DNA of 64,000 bases from contig NC_068972.1 in assembly GCF_016808095.1 (NCBI RefSeq), positions 558,001 to 622,000 of the forward strand, written 5' to 3'. Source of the DNA: Vigna angularis. Lineage: Eukaryota; Streptophyta; Magnoliopsida; Fabales; Fabaceae. The translations under genes and the position numbers were made by a program. Position 1 is the first letter of the stretch, and each line of letters starts with the position of its first letter. A model generated the notes under the pieces. That model saw only the letters and a program-made list of their open reading frames with translations, searched no databases and had not been told where the DNA came from. Below, piece by piece: positions 12,840-26,637 of this stretch.

Positions 12840-15800
12840 ATGGCTTACGGTGGTGCAGGTCCTGTGGGTGGTTCGGGATCTGCATCCACCATTAAGCAAG
12901 TGAAATTGGAGAGAGAAAGCGAACTCAGAATAGAAGTGGGTAACGACGCACCACTTCGCCTTCGTCTCCTTAACGGAACTGCTGAAATTTTCGGCACCGA
13001 GCTTCCTCCCGAAATCTGGCTCAATTTCCCTCCCAGACTCAAGTTCGCTGTAACTTCTCTATTAATCAAGTTCTTTGTTGTGTTCACGTTTCTTTCTTTT
13101 TTCTTTTGATAAGGGGAATGCTACTTTGTGTTGTGGCAGGTGTTTACTTGGTTTGGTGCGACCATTGAAATGGACGGAGCTACTGAAACTGATTACACTG
13201 CCGATGAGGTAAGCCATTGTAGTAGCCTTATTGAATGTTTCCTTTCTAACTTGTTGGTATGGCAAGAAAAGAACAAGAAAATAAATATGACACTATTTGA
13301 GAAATCAGTGATTCGGAGAATACAACTTTTTGAGTGCAGACTCCCATGGTAAGCTATGTAAATGTGCATGCCATACTGGATGGAAGAAGAAGTCGTGCCA
13401 AAGCTTCATCACCTGATGATTTTGAATCTTCTCAGGTATTTTCTCGTGCTTTTTGCTTGATTGTCTGGATGGCTGACAAAAGATTTTAAATCGGGGTTGT
13501 GGTTATGTCCCTTTCCTTGATATTATGGGAAATTGCTGACAAATCCTATTGACACTGTTGTGGTTTCGTTGTGGAGGCGGAGTCCCTTAAAACTTTGATG
13601 TTGGGGCCAAAATTGTGGCCATGGACATATTTTAGAAGCTTGGATTTCTCATGATAAGTTTTTGTTGTTACTTAGTGTGACTTATAATTTTCAATGTTAA
13701 CATGAACTGTCAAAAACAATGCTCTATTCTAAGTAAATTGTGCTGATAGACTTGAAAGTTTGTGATTTTATCATAGATTCAGATGCTATTCTTTCATGTG
13801 TAAGTTGTAAAGCTTGTTGTATGTGAATTTTGTTTTTCAGGGTCCTAGGGTCATTGTTGTAGGGCCTACTGATTCTGGAAAGAGTACCTTGTCCAGGATG
13901 CTTCTTAGTTGGGCGGCTAAACAAGGTTGGAAACCTACCTTTGTTGACTTGGATATTGGCCAAGGCTCTATAACAATTCCTGGATGCATTGCTGCCACTC
14001 CAATTGAAATGCCCATTGATCCTGTGGAAGGTATTCCACTTGAAATGCCTCTTGTATACTTTTACGGGCATGCAACTCCAAGGTATAGCTGATGTAACCT
14101 CTATCATACATTGCCAAAATTATATAAGAACTTTCATTGATTTGAGATTTTTAAATTATTGGTAGCACATTAAGGAAATGAAAATCCAATCTGAATGTAT
14201 TTGTTTTTCAGCAACAACGTAGAATTGTATAAAGTGCTTGTCAAGGAGCTTTCAGGGATGATTGAGAGACAATTTACTGGAAATGCTGAATCTCGAGCTT
14301 CGGGCATGGTGATAAATACTATGGGATGGATAGAAGGAGTAGGCTATGATGTAATTCGCCTGTGAACTTTACCTTATGATTGTTAAACTAATCACAATTC
14401 CGACGTGTAACTTACTGCTAATTTTGATTATAGTGCTCTTTCCTTGCTCACTCTCTTCTTGTGTGTGTCTGTTGCAGTTGCTCTTGCATGCAATTCGTAC
14501 ATTCAAGGCCAATGTTGTCTTGGTTTTAGGTCAGGTGTGTGCCTTGCATCTATATACTATGTACTATTTAACATTTGCATCATTTCATATTCTATATTAG
14601 TTATGCGTTGAGAGACAGTTCCAATGATCCCCACTATCATATTTTTAAAATTTCATACTTTCCTTGTACATGTTAGTAATTCTTGCATTCTGTAGAAGCT
14701 CAGTGTCTCAGTCATTCCTTTGAACCTCTTATAGGAAAAATTGTGCAGCATGCTCAAAGATGTGCTTAAGAGTGAGCCCAAAGTAGATGTTGTGAAACTT
14801 CAGAGGTCAGGTGGAGTTGTATCTAGGAATGCAAAAGTCAGACAGAAGGCCAGAAGTTACAGGATAAGGGTAAACCTACCTGCTACTTTTGAATATCTTA
14901 CACATGTGTTAACCTCAAATTTATATTTTTCTTCCTTTTTTTTTATTTTCATTCTTGAGGATTTAAATTTAAACTATGAAAGTCTGTTATCTCTGGGAAA
15001 CTTTTTCTTCTGAGTTTATCTGTTAATATAGGAGTACGTCATTATTCTTACGCCTAGGGAAGTTAAGTGCTCAGAAATATGTAGGATAAAAAATATTCAT
15101 TGTTAAGTTACAAGCAGTAGTTTTGTATTCTGGAAGATTTGAAAAATCTAAACGAAAAGATTGTTAATTTTAGTGATGTTTCCGTTGTCAACATAAATAG
15201 TGAAACGGTTGGTAATTTTTTATTTTTTTTATCTTGAAATTTGCTGCTTCCTCGATATTCATGTACCCTTAGTCGGTGTTTAGAATGTCTATTCTCGTGC
15301 AATCGAAAAACTATATTGACAGTAGATCACTTTTACAAATACGAACAATTTGTTTATTAGCCTTGGGAAGTGTAGTAGGATGAGGGTTTTCTTTTCTTTC
15401 CTCCCCCTGGACACTGTTTAACATTACTGCCATTTGATTTTGACACAGGAATACTTCTATGGCCTTTCAAATGATCTTTCTCCACATTCTAATATTGCAA
15501 ATTTTAGTGATTTGTTTGTTTATCGAGTTGGTGGTGGGCCACAGGCCCCACGGTCAGCCTTGCCAATTGGAGCGGAACCTGCTGCAGATCCAACAAGAGT
15601 TGTACCTGTAAACATAAATCGTGATTTGCTCCATCTTGTCCTTGCTGTCTCATTTGCCAAGGAACCTGATGAGATCATTTCCAGGTAACTGTGGTTCCAA
15701 TTTTAATCATAAAGTTTTAAACTTCTTTGAAGCCAGTAAGTTTGATCATGCATTTTGTTTTGTTGTAAAGTGATGTGGTTGCTTGTATGTGTGAGGAGTA

Positions 15801-16321
15801 GTGTCCCTTGTACAGATATGGTGACACTTGAGAGATTTGTGTATCGATTATTATTTGATAAGCAGTGTGGGCCAAATGGAAACTGGTGACCCTTTATGCT
15901 GTTAATTTGAAGTCTACTTGAAATTATCCATCCGATATGATTTGATTTGCTTTAATGGAAATGGTTATTCTTAAAACTTTGTTTATCTATTTAATTTTCT
16001 GACACTTCTATACATAAAAATGGCCATTCTTGAGATATTACGTCCTCATCTCCATTCCTTGTTCCTACAAGTACGTCTTCTTACCATGTCATGTCTTTTC
16101 TGGTGCAGCAATGTTGCCGGGTTCATTTATGTAACAGACATTGATATTCAGAGGTTTGTATCGTTCCATTTAATAATTCATTTTATTTTGCAGTTTATGA
16201 TGAATGCTTGTATTGTTGTTTTGTAACTTACAGAAAGAAGATAACATACCTTGCTCCGTCTTCTGGAGAGCTTCCAAGCAAGTATTTGATAATGGGATCC
16301 TTGACATGGCTTGAAACATGA
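12840..16321 (+). CDS. CLP1: CLP1, pre-mRNA cleavage complex II subunit / polynucleotide 5'-kinase family
   Basis: Ten exons: 12840-13049, 13140-13208, 13340-13435, 13841-14082, 14212-14350, 14478-14534, 14735-14869, 15449-15684, 16109-16153 and 16234-16321. All have GT/AG borders and the phases close to give 438 residues, the usual length for plant CLP1. CLP1 is a nuclear subunit of cleavage factor II in mRNA 3'-end formation; animal homologues also phosphorylate RNA 5' ends. The N-terminal beta domain comes first (LERESELRIEV, FGTELPP, VFTWFGATIE). A P-loop follows at residues 133-141 (GPTDSGKST), with Walker B-like FVDLDIGQ at about 159-166 (Asp161, Asp163). The C-terminal Clp1 domain ends GSLTWLET. 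In Arabidopsis the homologue CLPS3 works with PCFS4 in alternative polyadenylation. Kinase activity of the plant protein is not shown by sequence alone. The start is the first ATG in frame with the conserved N-terminus. Confidence 0.96.
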
Positions 16322-17359
16322 ACTAATGAACAGTGTTTTACCGGAAAATCTCTCGCCAAAATTTGTTACCCTGGTTCGCCAGTTTTGTGTCGTGATCAAA
16401 TGTAAATACTAATTTAGCTTAGATCCTCTTGTGAGGTGTTGTTTTTCGTAGTGGGAAGCTCCTCGTGGTTTTTGTATCAAAAGGTTTACTTTAAACTTTT
16501 TTCCATGCCTGGATAGACAGTTTTGTTATGTTCAATTTTACATGTTTTATTGTTAATCTAATTGAACTCTAATTTTAGTATATTCATTTAAGGTATCATC
16601 GATAAATAGTTTAGTTAGTTAAAGTATAAAATATAGAAACAAGCGTACGCAGAAATAAGAATTTTAAAAATTAAAATCACAAAAACTAGAGAGATCAAAA
16701 TTGAAAATAAAGAATTGAAGAGATCAAATTTGAAATTTATCCTTATTCATTATAAACTGTAGATAGACATTAAATATAAGGATATAAGTAAATTTGTTGA
16801 ACTTTAAAATAGATTTGATTATTAGTCATGGAGATTTTAACTAATAAAACTTTTACAATTTTAAAAGTTGTTAAGTGCTCCTATAGTTTATTTAGTTTTT
16901 AAAGCTTATATGTTAATGTAGTTTTTTTTAATTAAGAAAACAAAGTCTGCAACGTGTTATTAGTTCATAAATGATGATAGATATTCAACGATGGAAAGAA
17001 ATCAATGTGATACAACATTTTTTAGTGATATCAAGTATACCTATTTTTTTTTATAAGAAACGATTTTATTTAAACTAAAACCGAATATAATTCGTATAAA
17101 TTGTAAAATTTTGAATTCAAATATTTAATGATCAAAATTAAAGAGAAAACTAAATAACAAAAAGAAATTGAAAACATTGAGATATTAAGATCGTGTTAGA
17201 AAAAATTAATCCTATAGTTAGCCATATGGAAATTTAATGAAATTAAACAAGTGTAAAATTAAGGCAAATATAATTTTATTTTATTTTTTGAAGTACAAGC
17301 ATAGTTTATCCAATCCACTTAGCAATCTGAGATTCTATTTTCTTCTCCATTGTTCCCCG
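16322..17359. other. Spacer between CLP1 and the MAEA-like gene
   Basis: AT-rich, about 1 kb. It must hold the CLP1 3' UTR and terminator region and the MAEA promoter. I see no other gene, repeat or foldback in it. Confidence 0.6.
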
Positions 17360-20300
17360 ATGGAAATGGATTCCCTTCCCAACGGTAACAACGCCACCGG
17401 AACTCCGATCGCCGTCACCCTCAACCCGGCGCCGCCTCCGCCGTCGAACCTTCCCCAACTGACAGAGTCTCTGAAGCTGGAGCACCAGTTCCTCAGGGTT
17501 CCTTTCGAGCACTACAAAAAAACCCTCCGTGCCAACCACCGCGCCGTCGAGAAGGAGATGTCCGCCGTCATATCCGGCGTCAACGAAGCCGCTGACCTCT
17601 CCCCAGATGACGCCGTCAACCATCTTAACTCCCTTGTCTCCCGCTTGCAAGGGCTCAAGAGAAAGGTAAACTGCTGACCTAATTTTCTTGATTTGAATTT
17701 CGTTTAATCGCGTGATAAAGAAAAACAAACGTTGTATTATCGATTGGCATAGTTAATTTTGTATTGGGAGTGCTTAATAATACTCTGTGTAATGTGGTTA
17801 GGGGTTACTATGTGAAGTTATGATCTGTAGCATGGTTTTTGGTTCATGTTGTTCCGATGATTGATTACGTTTGTTATTAAGTATAGCTGTTGCTTAATTG
17901 GAAATTTATGTTCGCCTTTCGTGAGTTTTATGATGATCATGATTTGGATTTTTGCAAAAAATATGTTAAAGTTGGAGGAGGGAAGTCGGGCAGAGCATTT
18001 ACAAGCTCAAAAGTGTCGAGCGCGTCTTGATCACTTAGAATCTGCCGATGCGGAAAACATGCCAGAATGGAATAACACTCGCTTGAAGCGGATTCTTGTT
18101 GATTATATGTTGAGGATGTCATACTATGACACTGCAGTGAAACTTGCAGAAAGCAGCAACTTGCAGGTAATGAACAAGGTTATCGAATGTGTGATTGTTT
18201 GAAATGTACATTTTCTTTTGGTATTGATTCTAACAATAATAACACTTATGTTGGTGTCTCAGGATCTTGTTGATATTGATGTATTCCAAGAAGCAAAAAA
18301 GGTTATTGATGCTTTGCAAAATAAGGATGTTGCGCCTGCCCTAGCATGGTGTGCTGATAATAAATCAAGGCTGAAGAAGTCTAAGGTTCATATTGCTGTT
18401 TGATCTTTTTAACAGTTGGTGCACCGTGCCATAGGCTGAGTCATGGTTTAGGCTTTTGGGTTCATACTAATCGGCATTTCTTTTAATGCATTTAGAATTG
18501 GAAATCATCTCAGACATACTGCAACAACAAAATATTCATATTTAAGAGAAGGATAACCACCGTATTGCTCTAGTATAAAAATGTCTTTAGTCTGCTTAAA
18601 GTTTGAAAATAAAAATAAAAATAAAATTATAAACTAATGCAAATCCAGACTTTCTCAAATGCCCACCAGTGCCAATAGAGTTTCTCATAGGATGACACTT
18701 GTTAATAATAAATACACAAATACACTTAAGGCATCAGATCATATTTACCATTGCAAATTTCTGGTGGTTTAATGACGACAGAGCAAATTGGAGTTCCAGT
18801 TGAGACTTCAAGAGTTCATAGAATTAGTAAGAGCTGAGAACAATTTGAGAGCTATCACGTATGCTAGGAAATATCTTGCGCCATGGGGAGCCACTCACAT
18901 GAAAGAATTGCAGCGAGTCCTTGCAACACTAGCTTTTAAAAAGGATACTGAATGTGCCACATACAAGGTGAGTATACCTTGTCTTTGAGTGATTTTGTGC
19001 GTTAGCGATACTGGTGTCTTTAATTTTATTATCTTTCAATGCAATGGTGTTAGGATTGTATTCATGTTCCCTGTTGTTAGAATTCTAGAATTTGTAATTA
19101 GAATTGCAATTTGATACCCTTTAGTATCACCCCACATTTGTTTTACATTTCCCCCCTACCCACTTTTCATGCGAGGATTTAGAAGTCTTCAATGGTTATG
19201 TGAATGGAATAGAAAGGGCGCTAATGGAGTTCACGAGTTCCTCTAGCAATGTGACATTTAAGAATGAATTAGTGACTTCTGAGTAATTTAATTTTGCGCT
19301 TGTATGTTTAAGTTTTTATCATACATTGTGATTCCCCCCATTCATGATTGAAAAGTTGAACGACTGATTCATGATGTGGTTTGGGACCTGATAACTATGT
19401 AAATGTCAATAACACAGTACAAGATAGAGTTGTTTCATTTCTTTTGCTGTTAAAAACATTAACTCCGTTGTACAAGAGCATGTAGTCCTTCAAGCTAATT
19501 ATATACACTTTACTCTGTGGAAAAGAAAGGAATGACAGCCAATATGCTAATTGATGTAAACTTTAAATGTTTCTAGTTGTTAATAATTGTAGTCAACAAA
19601 TCGAACTGTCTTAAACCTCTAAGTTGTGCTATATTCTCTAGTATTGCAATAATCGATTGGACTTTTACCTAGCACATGTCTTATGTAATTCACACGGCCA
19701 AGAAAAAAAAAATCCTGTATTGATTAGGTTAACAACAAGAAATATTATTTGCACGGGTTATTATGTTCCACTGATCACTTGTTGACGAAGATTTTTATGC
19801 CTGTAGTATTTCACACAAAGTCTAAACATTATATTGTTGAAACTGTAATTCTTTGCCAGAAATTTTGCTTCCTACTGCATTATTGTCTTGAGGAGCTGAC
19901 ATTTCAGCACTAAAATCTTTATAATTTTCTCTTACATGTTCTTTTACAGGTTTTATTTGAAGATAAGCAATGGGATTTTCTAGTGGACCAATTCAAACAG
20001 GAGTTCTGCAAGTTATATGGCATGACGTTAGAACCCTTGCTCAATATCTATCTGCAAGCTGGGCTTTCCGCTCTCAAGACACCGTATCCATTGACAACTT
20101 GAACTGTTGATTATCATCTGGAAACACTTCTTTTAATGCTAGATGCTTCTATGCTGTGTGTGGATAGCCATGTTTGCATACATATAACTGAAACACCCCC
20201 GCCATCCTTCCAAAAAAATATTTTAAACACTTGGACTTTCCTTATCCTTTTGAGGGAATTAATGGTATTAAATGGTTTGCCTACTAAAGAAAATTCCTTT

Positions 20301-20959
20301 TGATTGGAGTGGTTCGGTTCCCTTTTCATGCAGTTATTTTAAAACCCTCCATATATATTGAAGTTGAAAAGCATTCTTTGTGTGAAATTTCATACTTGAC
20401 ACTGATAATCTGTCTTGAGCCCTTATGGATCAATTCATGATAATGACCCGTGTGTGTTAATTTGTTGTGAATGATTTCAAGGATCATACTTGTATTACTA
20501 TAGCCTCTTGTAAATTTGATTGGTTAGTGTTAGTGTATGCATTGCTAAAGCTTAGATATGTCCCTTGACTTGATAAAGATATTGTTACGAGGATGATTGC
20601 ACAAAAGAAGATCCGCTATCACAGGAAGCTTTCCGCACATTAGCCCTGCCATTGCCATACTCAAAGCAGCATCACTCTAAGCTTGTTTGCTATATAACAA
20701 AGGAGTTAATGGACACTGAGAATCCACCGCAAGTCTTGCCCAATGGATATGTTTATAGCACTAAGGTTCCTGTTATTCTAGTCACTCTTCTAGATATTCC
20801 ACGGATAAGCACTTTTTATGAGGGTAAGTTTATTAATTATCTGGTGTTCTTTTGCAGGCTCTAGAAGAGATGGCGAAGAAGAATAATGGTAGAATCATCT
20901 GCCCGAGGACGGGTTTAGTTTGCAGCGACACAGATCTGGTCAAGGCATATATTTCATAA
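17360..20959 (+). CDS. MAEA: MAEA/GID9-like subunit of the GID/CTLH E3 ubiquitin ligase
   Basis: Seven exons: 17360-17665, 17972-18166, 18263-18385, 18782-18967, 19950-20083, 20579-20765 and 20858-20959. They give a closed frame of 410 residues, close to known plant and animal MAEA proteins. Order of domains: N-terminal helical region with a Pro-rich start; LisH about 135-167 (WNNTRLKRILVDYML); CTLH about 173-230 (FQEAKKVIDALQNKD); CRA after it (YARKYLAPWG); then a degenerate RING-type Gid domain from about 316 (CYEDDC, Cys317 and Cys322) to ICPRTGLVC near the C-terminus. In yeast and animals this subunit pairs with RMD5 as the catalytic RING heterodimer. The fifth exon ends at an internal GTATCC donor, and reading through it gives a stop within four codons. 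An alternative ATG lies two codons downstream. It matches At3g55070 from memory. Confidence 0.95.
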
Positions 20960-22560
20960 ATCTATATACTTAAAAAGGTATGATTCATAGATGAAAATGT
21001 CAACCTTGCCTTGGCTTCAAGCTACCATGGCTGTCTGATTATAATGTTTTGGAAATTACTCTGATGGGCTTCCGTTGTTATGTCCAGTCTTTTACTTGTG
21101 TTCCGGTGTTTACTTGAACTTGTACATATGTTAGATGTTTCAAACTGTAACTGGGATATGACGTAACCTTGTGCATACATTGATTTGTATTTTTCATAGT
21201 AATGAACTTCTGTGAGTGCCGCTGTGGTATACGAGGAGGGATTTCATAGAGAAGAAAGATAAAGGTGAAATGAAGATGAGTCATGGAATAGCTAAATGTG
21301 TGTATTTTACAGATTTTAAACATACGTGTGTGGGCTCGTGTCTGTTCTGTAGGGGTTAAATTATAATGAGTAATAAATTAGTTAGTTAAGTCTAATTTTT
21401 TAAATATAAATTATTAATTAGTTTTTAAAATGGTAACTGTAAAATAAGTGGTTCATTACGATAAGGTAATTGCATTGAATTGATTCTAGTTCACTTGGTA
21501 ATTAGAAGATGAGAGCAACATTATGTTACATACAACCAACAGTGTTAAGTGTGCGTGTGTGTGTAATTGGTTAGAAGGAATATATTTATTGAATTTTACA
21601 GTTTGAGGATAAAATTATATTGAACTTTGAAATTGGAATGAACTTCGATTTCTTATAAAAATTTAAGAACTAGAAATATATTTAACATATTATATTATAG
21701 GAAATAAAAGATAATTGTGATTATAAAATTATATTTAGGATAATAAATTAGAAAATAAAAATAATTGTATAAAATTTATCAAAGTAATATTTTATATGAT
21801 AGAAATAAATAATACTAAAAAAACTAAAATGATTAAATGAGTTTCAGAAATAATTTAATATATTATTGAATTAAATTATTTAAAAGAAAATAAAAATATA
21901 ATTAAGATTATAATAACATGAAATATTTTAAAGATTTAAAGTTTTTTAATTATCAAATTAGTCAAAGAGATGATGAAAATTATTTTATAAAAAATAAAAG
22001 TTCTTCGATTAAAACAAAAAGTAAAGATAAAAAGATATAGAAGATAAGTTTTCTATATATACGTATCATTTTATTAAATTCTAGAGCTCGGCATTAAAAT
22101 AGTTTCGTTTAATTTTTCTTATATGCTTCATAGGATTTTTTTTTGTTAATATATAGGCCTTGCAGATATGACTATTACTTGGTATATTTTTCGGTAATAT
22201 TATACTATATTTCTTTGATTTTGATATCGTACTCACTAATCTTCTTGAACGCTTTGATTAATGCATACTATTTTAAACAATCACAAAATAAACGAATTCC
22301 TGATATTATTGTTATTGCGTAAAAACTAGTAAAAACATAATTACACTTGTTTTTTTTAATTATAGTAAAAATTTATTAAAAATAATTATAAATTAAAATA
22401 ATATATAATATTTTATTATGTAAATAGTTTTTATTATAAATAATTATTCGAATTCAAAAAATATTATTAATAGAATAAAATTAAAAAATATTTTTTTATA
22501 ATAAATAATTATTTAAATTTTAAAAAAATTTGTGAATACGAAAAAAAAATTATCACAAGC
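20960..22560. other. Spacer downstream of the MAEA-like gene
   Basis: The first 400 bases are probably MAEA 3' UTR and flank. The rest is AT-rich with no gene or repeat that I can define. Homology with the secreted-protein array starts near 22600. Confidence 0.55.
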
Positions 22561-22768
22561 ATTAATCAATAAGATTGAAAAACTCAAACTTGTTATTTTA
22601 CTTTTATGAAGTAATTTATCAAACACTATTAATATAATAAATTAGTTTAAAATTAAAGGTGAGGAACTTGGATTAATCATAATTAAAATTTGGATTAAGT
22701 AATAGCGAGATAAGTAACAGTTATTTGATTTGGTACGAATTATGGATTAATAGTAAATGAGAGAATTG

Positions 22769-23066
22769 CTATCAAGGACCCCAAGGTTCCTTGTTTCCTA
22801 ATTTGTTTTGTCCCAACTGTGATACAAAGCATCTGCTCTAACGGACCAATAAATACGTTCATGTCCTTTTTCGGTTGTAGGTATCACGCTGAACGTTGAG
22901 GCAAGTCTTTCTCAATGAAAAGTCCTATAAGATTTATATCTACTGAACTGTTTGAGTCATTTCTCTGGCTGGCTGCATCTGAAGCAGTAGCATAGACCCA
23001 ACTCTGCAAATTCAAACACCCTGCAACGAAACTACAAAGAAAACACGAATTGAGATTGAGATCCAC
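22769..23066 (-). pseudogene. Deleted copy of the secreted S-protein-homologue-like gene
   Basis: Reads from ATG at 23066 with a hydrophobic N-terminus (FLCSFVAGCLN) and the family phrases VDINLIGL and IEKDLP, then frameshifts. Compared with the intact copy at 24829-25242, a net 130 bp of the middle is missing. The join is at about 22894-22901, where GCTGAAC now abuts GTTGAGGCAAGTC. 130 is not a multiple of three, so the conserved C-terminal half (IFWSVRED region, about 22770-22890) is out of frame. The remaining open frame is 60 codons. It could still yield a truncated peptide, but it is best treated as a pseudogene. Confidence 0.85.
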
Positions 23067-23119
23067 ATTTTTTGTGCTTGTTAGCTACCATTCTGCTTCT
23101 CTCTATCTATCTTATAGAT

Positions 23120-24670
23120 GTGAAACCAGATAATCTGACTCGATCCGTGGTCACTTAGCTAATCCAATTCGGCTTACTTATTAATGAGTTGAAAAGAAAT
23201 TTGAATTCGATTTAATTTATCACGGATTGGTGTGTTAAATAGATTGACTCACTTAATTATAAGTTCTTTTAAAATAAAAAAATTATAATTTTTTTAATTG
23301 AAATTTAAATAAATTTTACTCTAAAATATGTTAAACTCCAAATACAATTCAAAATAAAAAAATATATTTTATAATTCAAGCGTAATCCAAAAACAATGGC
23401 GAACAAATAAGTTTTGAATATTGATCATTTTTTATCACTTGTCCATTTATAATATCAAAGTATTGAATAGATAAGTTTATAATATTTTTCTCTAAAACAT
23501 TTTTTTATCCTTATCTACAATATAATAAAAAAAATATTAACTAATAATATTAAAACAAAAAATAATAAATAATTAAATTAAATTAGATGAGTTGATGAGT
23601 CAATGATTCACCATAGGTTTAACTCGAGTGAGCCAAATTCTAAGTGAGCCACATTAAAAACTATTCCACATAAAAATTATATTTTTTTTAAATCCAACCT
23701 AACTCAATCATAGTACATCCAATTAACTCGCGGTTAGAATCCATTAAGACGTGTGAATATTCGTATGCTTTCATTATGATAAACACTTTTGATTCATTTG
23801 GTTTTGTCTACATTTCATTTATTTAAATTCAATGCTTCATTTAGCTTTGGTCATAATTAACGGTTTTGGTGTCATTCTCATTATTTACAAACCCACAAAT
23901 TAAGCCATAACTGAAATATTAATAGTATTTCATAAAATTATTAATCAAGATAACTGACAAAAAAAATGTAAAATGATGAAGATACTTTATTATGTAATGG
24001 AAAATAACTGTAGTAAAGAGGATTTTCTTTTTATTGTGATCAAATTATTATTATTTTTATAGTTTTTAAATTAACATAATTATCTGGTTACTTTTTTAAC
24101 TGCTTGTTTGTTTGATTCTAATTATTTTTTAAATAAAAGAAATTATTTTAATAATAAATAAATATACTTATAGTGTGTGTATTTCCATTTGTACTTCAAG
24201 AAAGCATAATAATTTAAGAACAGAAAAACATCATAAAAGTATAGAGAAAAGATAAAAAATATCATTTAATGTTTTTTTGGATACATGTAAAATACATTTA
24301 ATGTTTTTAATTAATAAATTTTAATAGTTATAAATGATCACATGAACGTTGAATTTATTTTATAATAAATTTGTAATGAGAATAATAAAACTCAAACAAC
24401 TTCGTATTTATTAATGTATGAAATTTTGTTAAGTAAAATAATAAATTAAAATATTAATAATATAACCTCGTATTTTTATATTATTTTTATATTAATAATT
24501 TAATCTCATATTTATTTACACATAAAATTATTTTAAATAAATAATTAATTAAAATAAGAATTATATTAAGTTGATGCATGACTTTAGAGCTATACAGAAT
24601 CAATTGAAATATTTTTTATTTAAAAAAAAATACGAACAAAATTGAAGAAAGGATGAGCTAATTTTAATTT
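23120..24670. other. AT-rich spacer with degenerate repeat, between first and second array genes
   Basis: No gene. The stretch 23120-23740 has motifs such as GATGAGTTGATGAGTCAATG and AACTCGAGTGAGCC that recall similar text at 12000-12250 and 46130-46240, suggesting an old dispersed repeat. From about 23940 onward it belongs to the tandem unit. Confidence 0.45.
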
Positions 24671-24828
24671 TATGAATTAATTTATGAAACGCTTTTAATC
24701 TAATAAATTAATTTAAAATTAAAGATGAGAACTGGATTAGTCATAATTAAAATTTGGACGAAGCAATAGAGAATTACAAATTATTTGATTTTGTATGATT
24801 TATTGATTATTAATAAATGAGAGAATGG

Positions 24829-25242
24829 CTAACAAGATCCCCAAGATTCCTTTTTTTCCCAATTTGCATTGTCCCAACTGTGATACAAAGCATCTTCTCT
24901 GACGGACCAAAAAATACGTTGATGTCCGTTTTCCATGCTAGGTATCACGCTGAACTGTGCACACTGCTTCCAGACGAATACACCGGTGTGGTTATTCATG
25001 TTCAGCAATTTTACGTAAGCATTTCTATTCCCATTCCCAATTTCCACTTTTTGTTGAAAATCAGAATAAAAGAAAAGTTTTGGTAAGCTTGGTAAGTCGT
25101 TCTCAATGGAAAGGCTTATAATGTTTATATCTATAGAACCGCTTGAGTCATTTTTCTGAATGGCTGCAATTGAATTCTGCAAATTCAAACACCCTGCAAA
25201 AAAAACCACAAAGAAAACATGAATTGAGATTGAGATCGACAT
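24829..25242 (-). CDS. Small secreted protein, probable S-protein homologue (self-incompatibility S1-like family), copy 2
   Basis: Single exon, 137 residues. A signal peptide is clear: a hydrophobic core (IHVFFVVFFAGC) with likely cleavage around residues 26-28. The mature part has the arrangement of plant S1/SPH proteins. A beta strand and IENDLP stand near the start, an EIGNGNRN turn follows, then WKQCAQF, and the C-terminal IFWSVREDALYHS...NWEKKESW resembles the WxVREDG...W ending of that family. Usual length for the family is 120-150 residues. Only two cysteines remain in the mature part (94 and 137), fewer than the classic four, so it is a divergent member. TATA-like TATATATATA lies 40-50 bp upstream. 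Family members include the poppy self-incompatibility determinant and many proteins of unknown role; the role here is unknown. Confidence 0.7.
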   Translation of the reverse strand: MSISISIHVFFVVFFAGCLNLQNSIAAIQKNDSSGSIDINIISLSIENDLPSLPKLFFYSDFQQKVEIGNGNRNAYVKLLNMNNHTGVFVWKQCAQFSVIPSMENGHQRIFWSVREDALYHSWDNANWEKKESWGSC

Positions 25243-25292
25243 TTTCTGTGCTGGTCATCACCTACCATTATTCTTCGGTCTATATATATATA

Positions 25293-26637
25293 TACACACA
25301 TGTGTGTGGGGGCTCTGCATATGTGTTGCATTCTTTCATGCACTTTTTTATTCATTAATTATTTTTAAATGTTATTTATTTAAGGATTAAATATAATTTT
25401 CATCTCTTAACTTTTATAAAACTTAAAAATAATTATTATTCAAAATTTTAATTTAATTTAATTTAATCTTTTTGTAATGTATAACTAACCTGTGAGTTAA
25501 TGATTGGGCGATCCACAGTAAAGAAGTGATCAATGGGTCCAAAACAGTAATTAACTTATAATTAATCTGAGCTATAATAGTTATTATTGAACAGTTAAGG
25601 AAAATAATAGTCACTGACGAGAGATTAATAAAAATAATGAAAGTCATTTATTGGTGATTAATGAGTCAGAGTTAATGATAAACTCATTATAATATTTATA
25701 AATATAAGTTTAACATGAAAGACAAATAATTAACTCTAATTACTAATCTTTATTAAAAGATTAGTATGCAAAGTCACTTACTTGAGCGTCAGAGTGCTTT
25801 GACAAGTACTCGTCCCCACGCCTCGGATAGAGATGAGAGAGATTGAATTTGGATAATGTAGGATTATCAGGAGGTCTATCCAGTCTGCATGACAACTTTA
25901 ATACTTTGAGTAAGGAATCTCAATCCCTACTCGAAACACTTTTAATTTTAAAAATATGTAAATTTAGTTATTTTAATATAATTTTATTAAATTTATTTGA
26001 TAATTTACAATTGTTTTATGTCAAACAATGTAAACAACTCAAATAGTATAATCAAATACATTTAAAATAAATTAAACTAAAGTTTTAAAAGAAAATTAAT
26101 TTCAATATTCACTTAAAGAGATTAAAATCATATTTAACCTTATATTTAAAATAATAAAACTTAATTCATTTAAATAATAAAACTTTTTAAATAAAATTAT
26201 ACTTATACGTGAATTTTAATATTAAAATAAATAAATTATATATTATCACTTTTAATATATTATTTTCTATTTTTTCACATATTTATACTTTAAGAAAGTA
26301 GTATAGTTTAAAAAAAATATCATAAAATTATAAAGAAGAGACAAAAATTACATTTAACACTTGTTTAGATGTATAAATTTTATTTAATGTTTTCGTTTAA
26401 TAAACTAAAATAAGTTTCAACTTATTTTATAATAAAAATATTTTCAGTTGTATCTTAATTATTAAGTACAAAATTTGTATATTTTTAAATTGATTATGTG
26501 ATGATTATTTTGTTAAGCGATGTTGTTTAAATATCAAATATAATGAATAATTTCTTAATAAGAGTAAACAATGTGGAACTTGCAAATAAACAACAAATAT
26601 CACTATTATAGATTTTAACCATAACTCTAATAGTATG
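25293..26637. other. AT-rich flank of array unit 2, with an LTR-like scrap
   Basis: No gene. A short stretch at 25778-25830 (ACTTGAGCGTCAGAGTGCTT) is the reverse complement of a phrase found in the LTRs at 26780, 28040 and 30585. An older LTR fragment in the opposite orientation therefore seems to have been present before the unit was duplicated; its counterpart is at 30150-30190. Confidence 0.5.

Noticed and set aside
17306..17728. 140-codon open frame on the minus strand
   Set aside because: Antisense to MAEA exon 1; its Arg run is the complement of the Pro-rich coding sequence.
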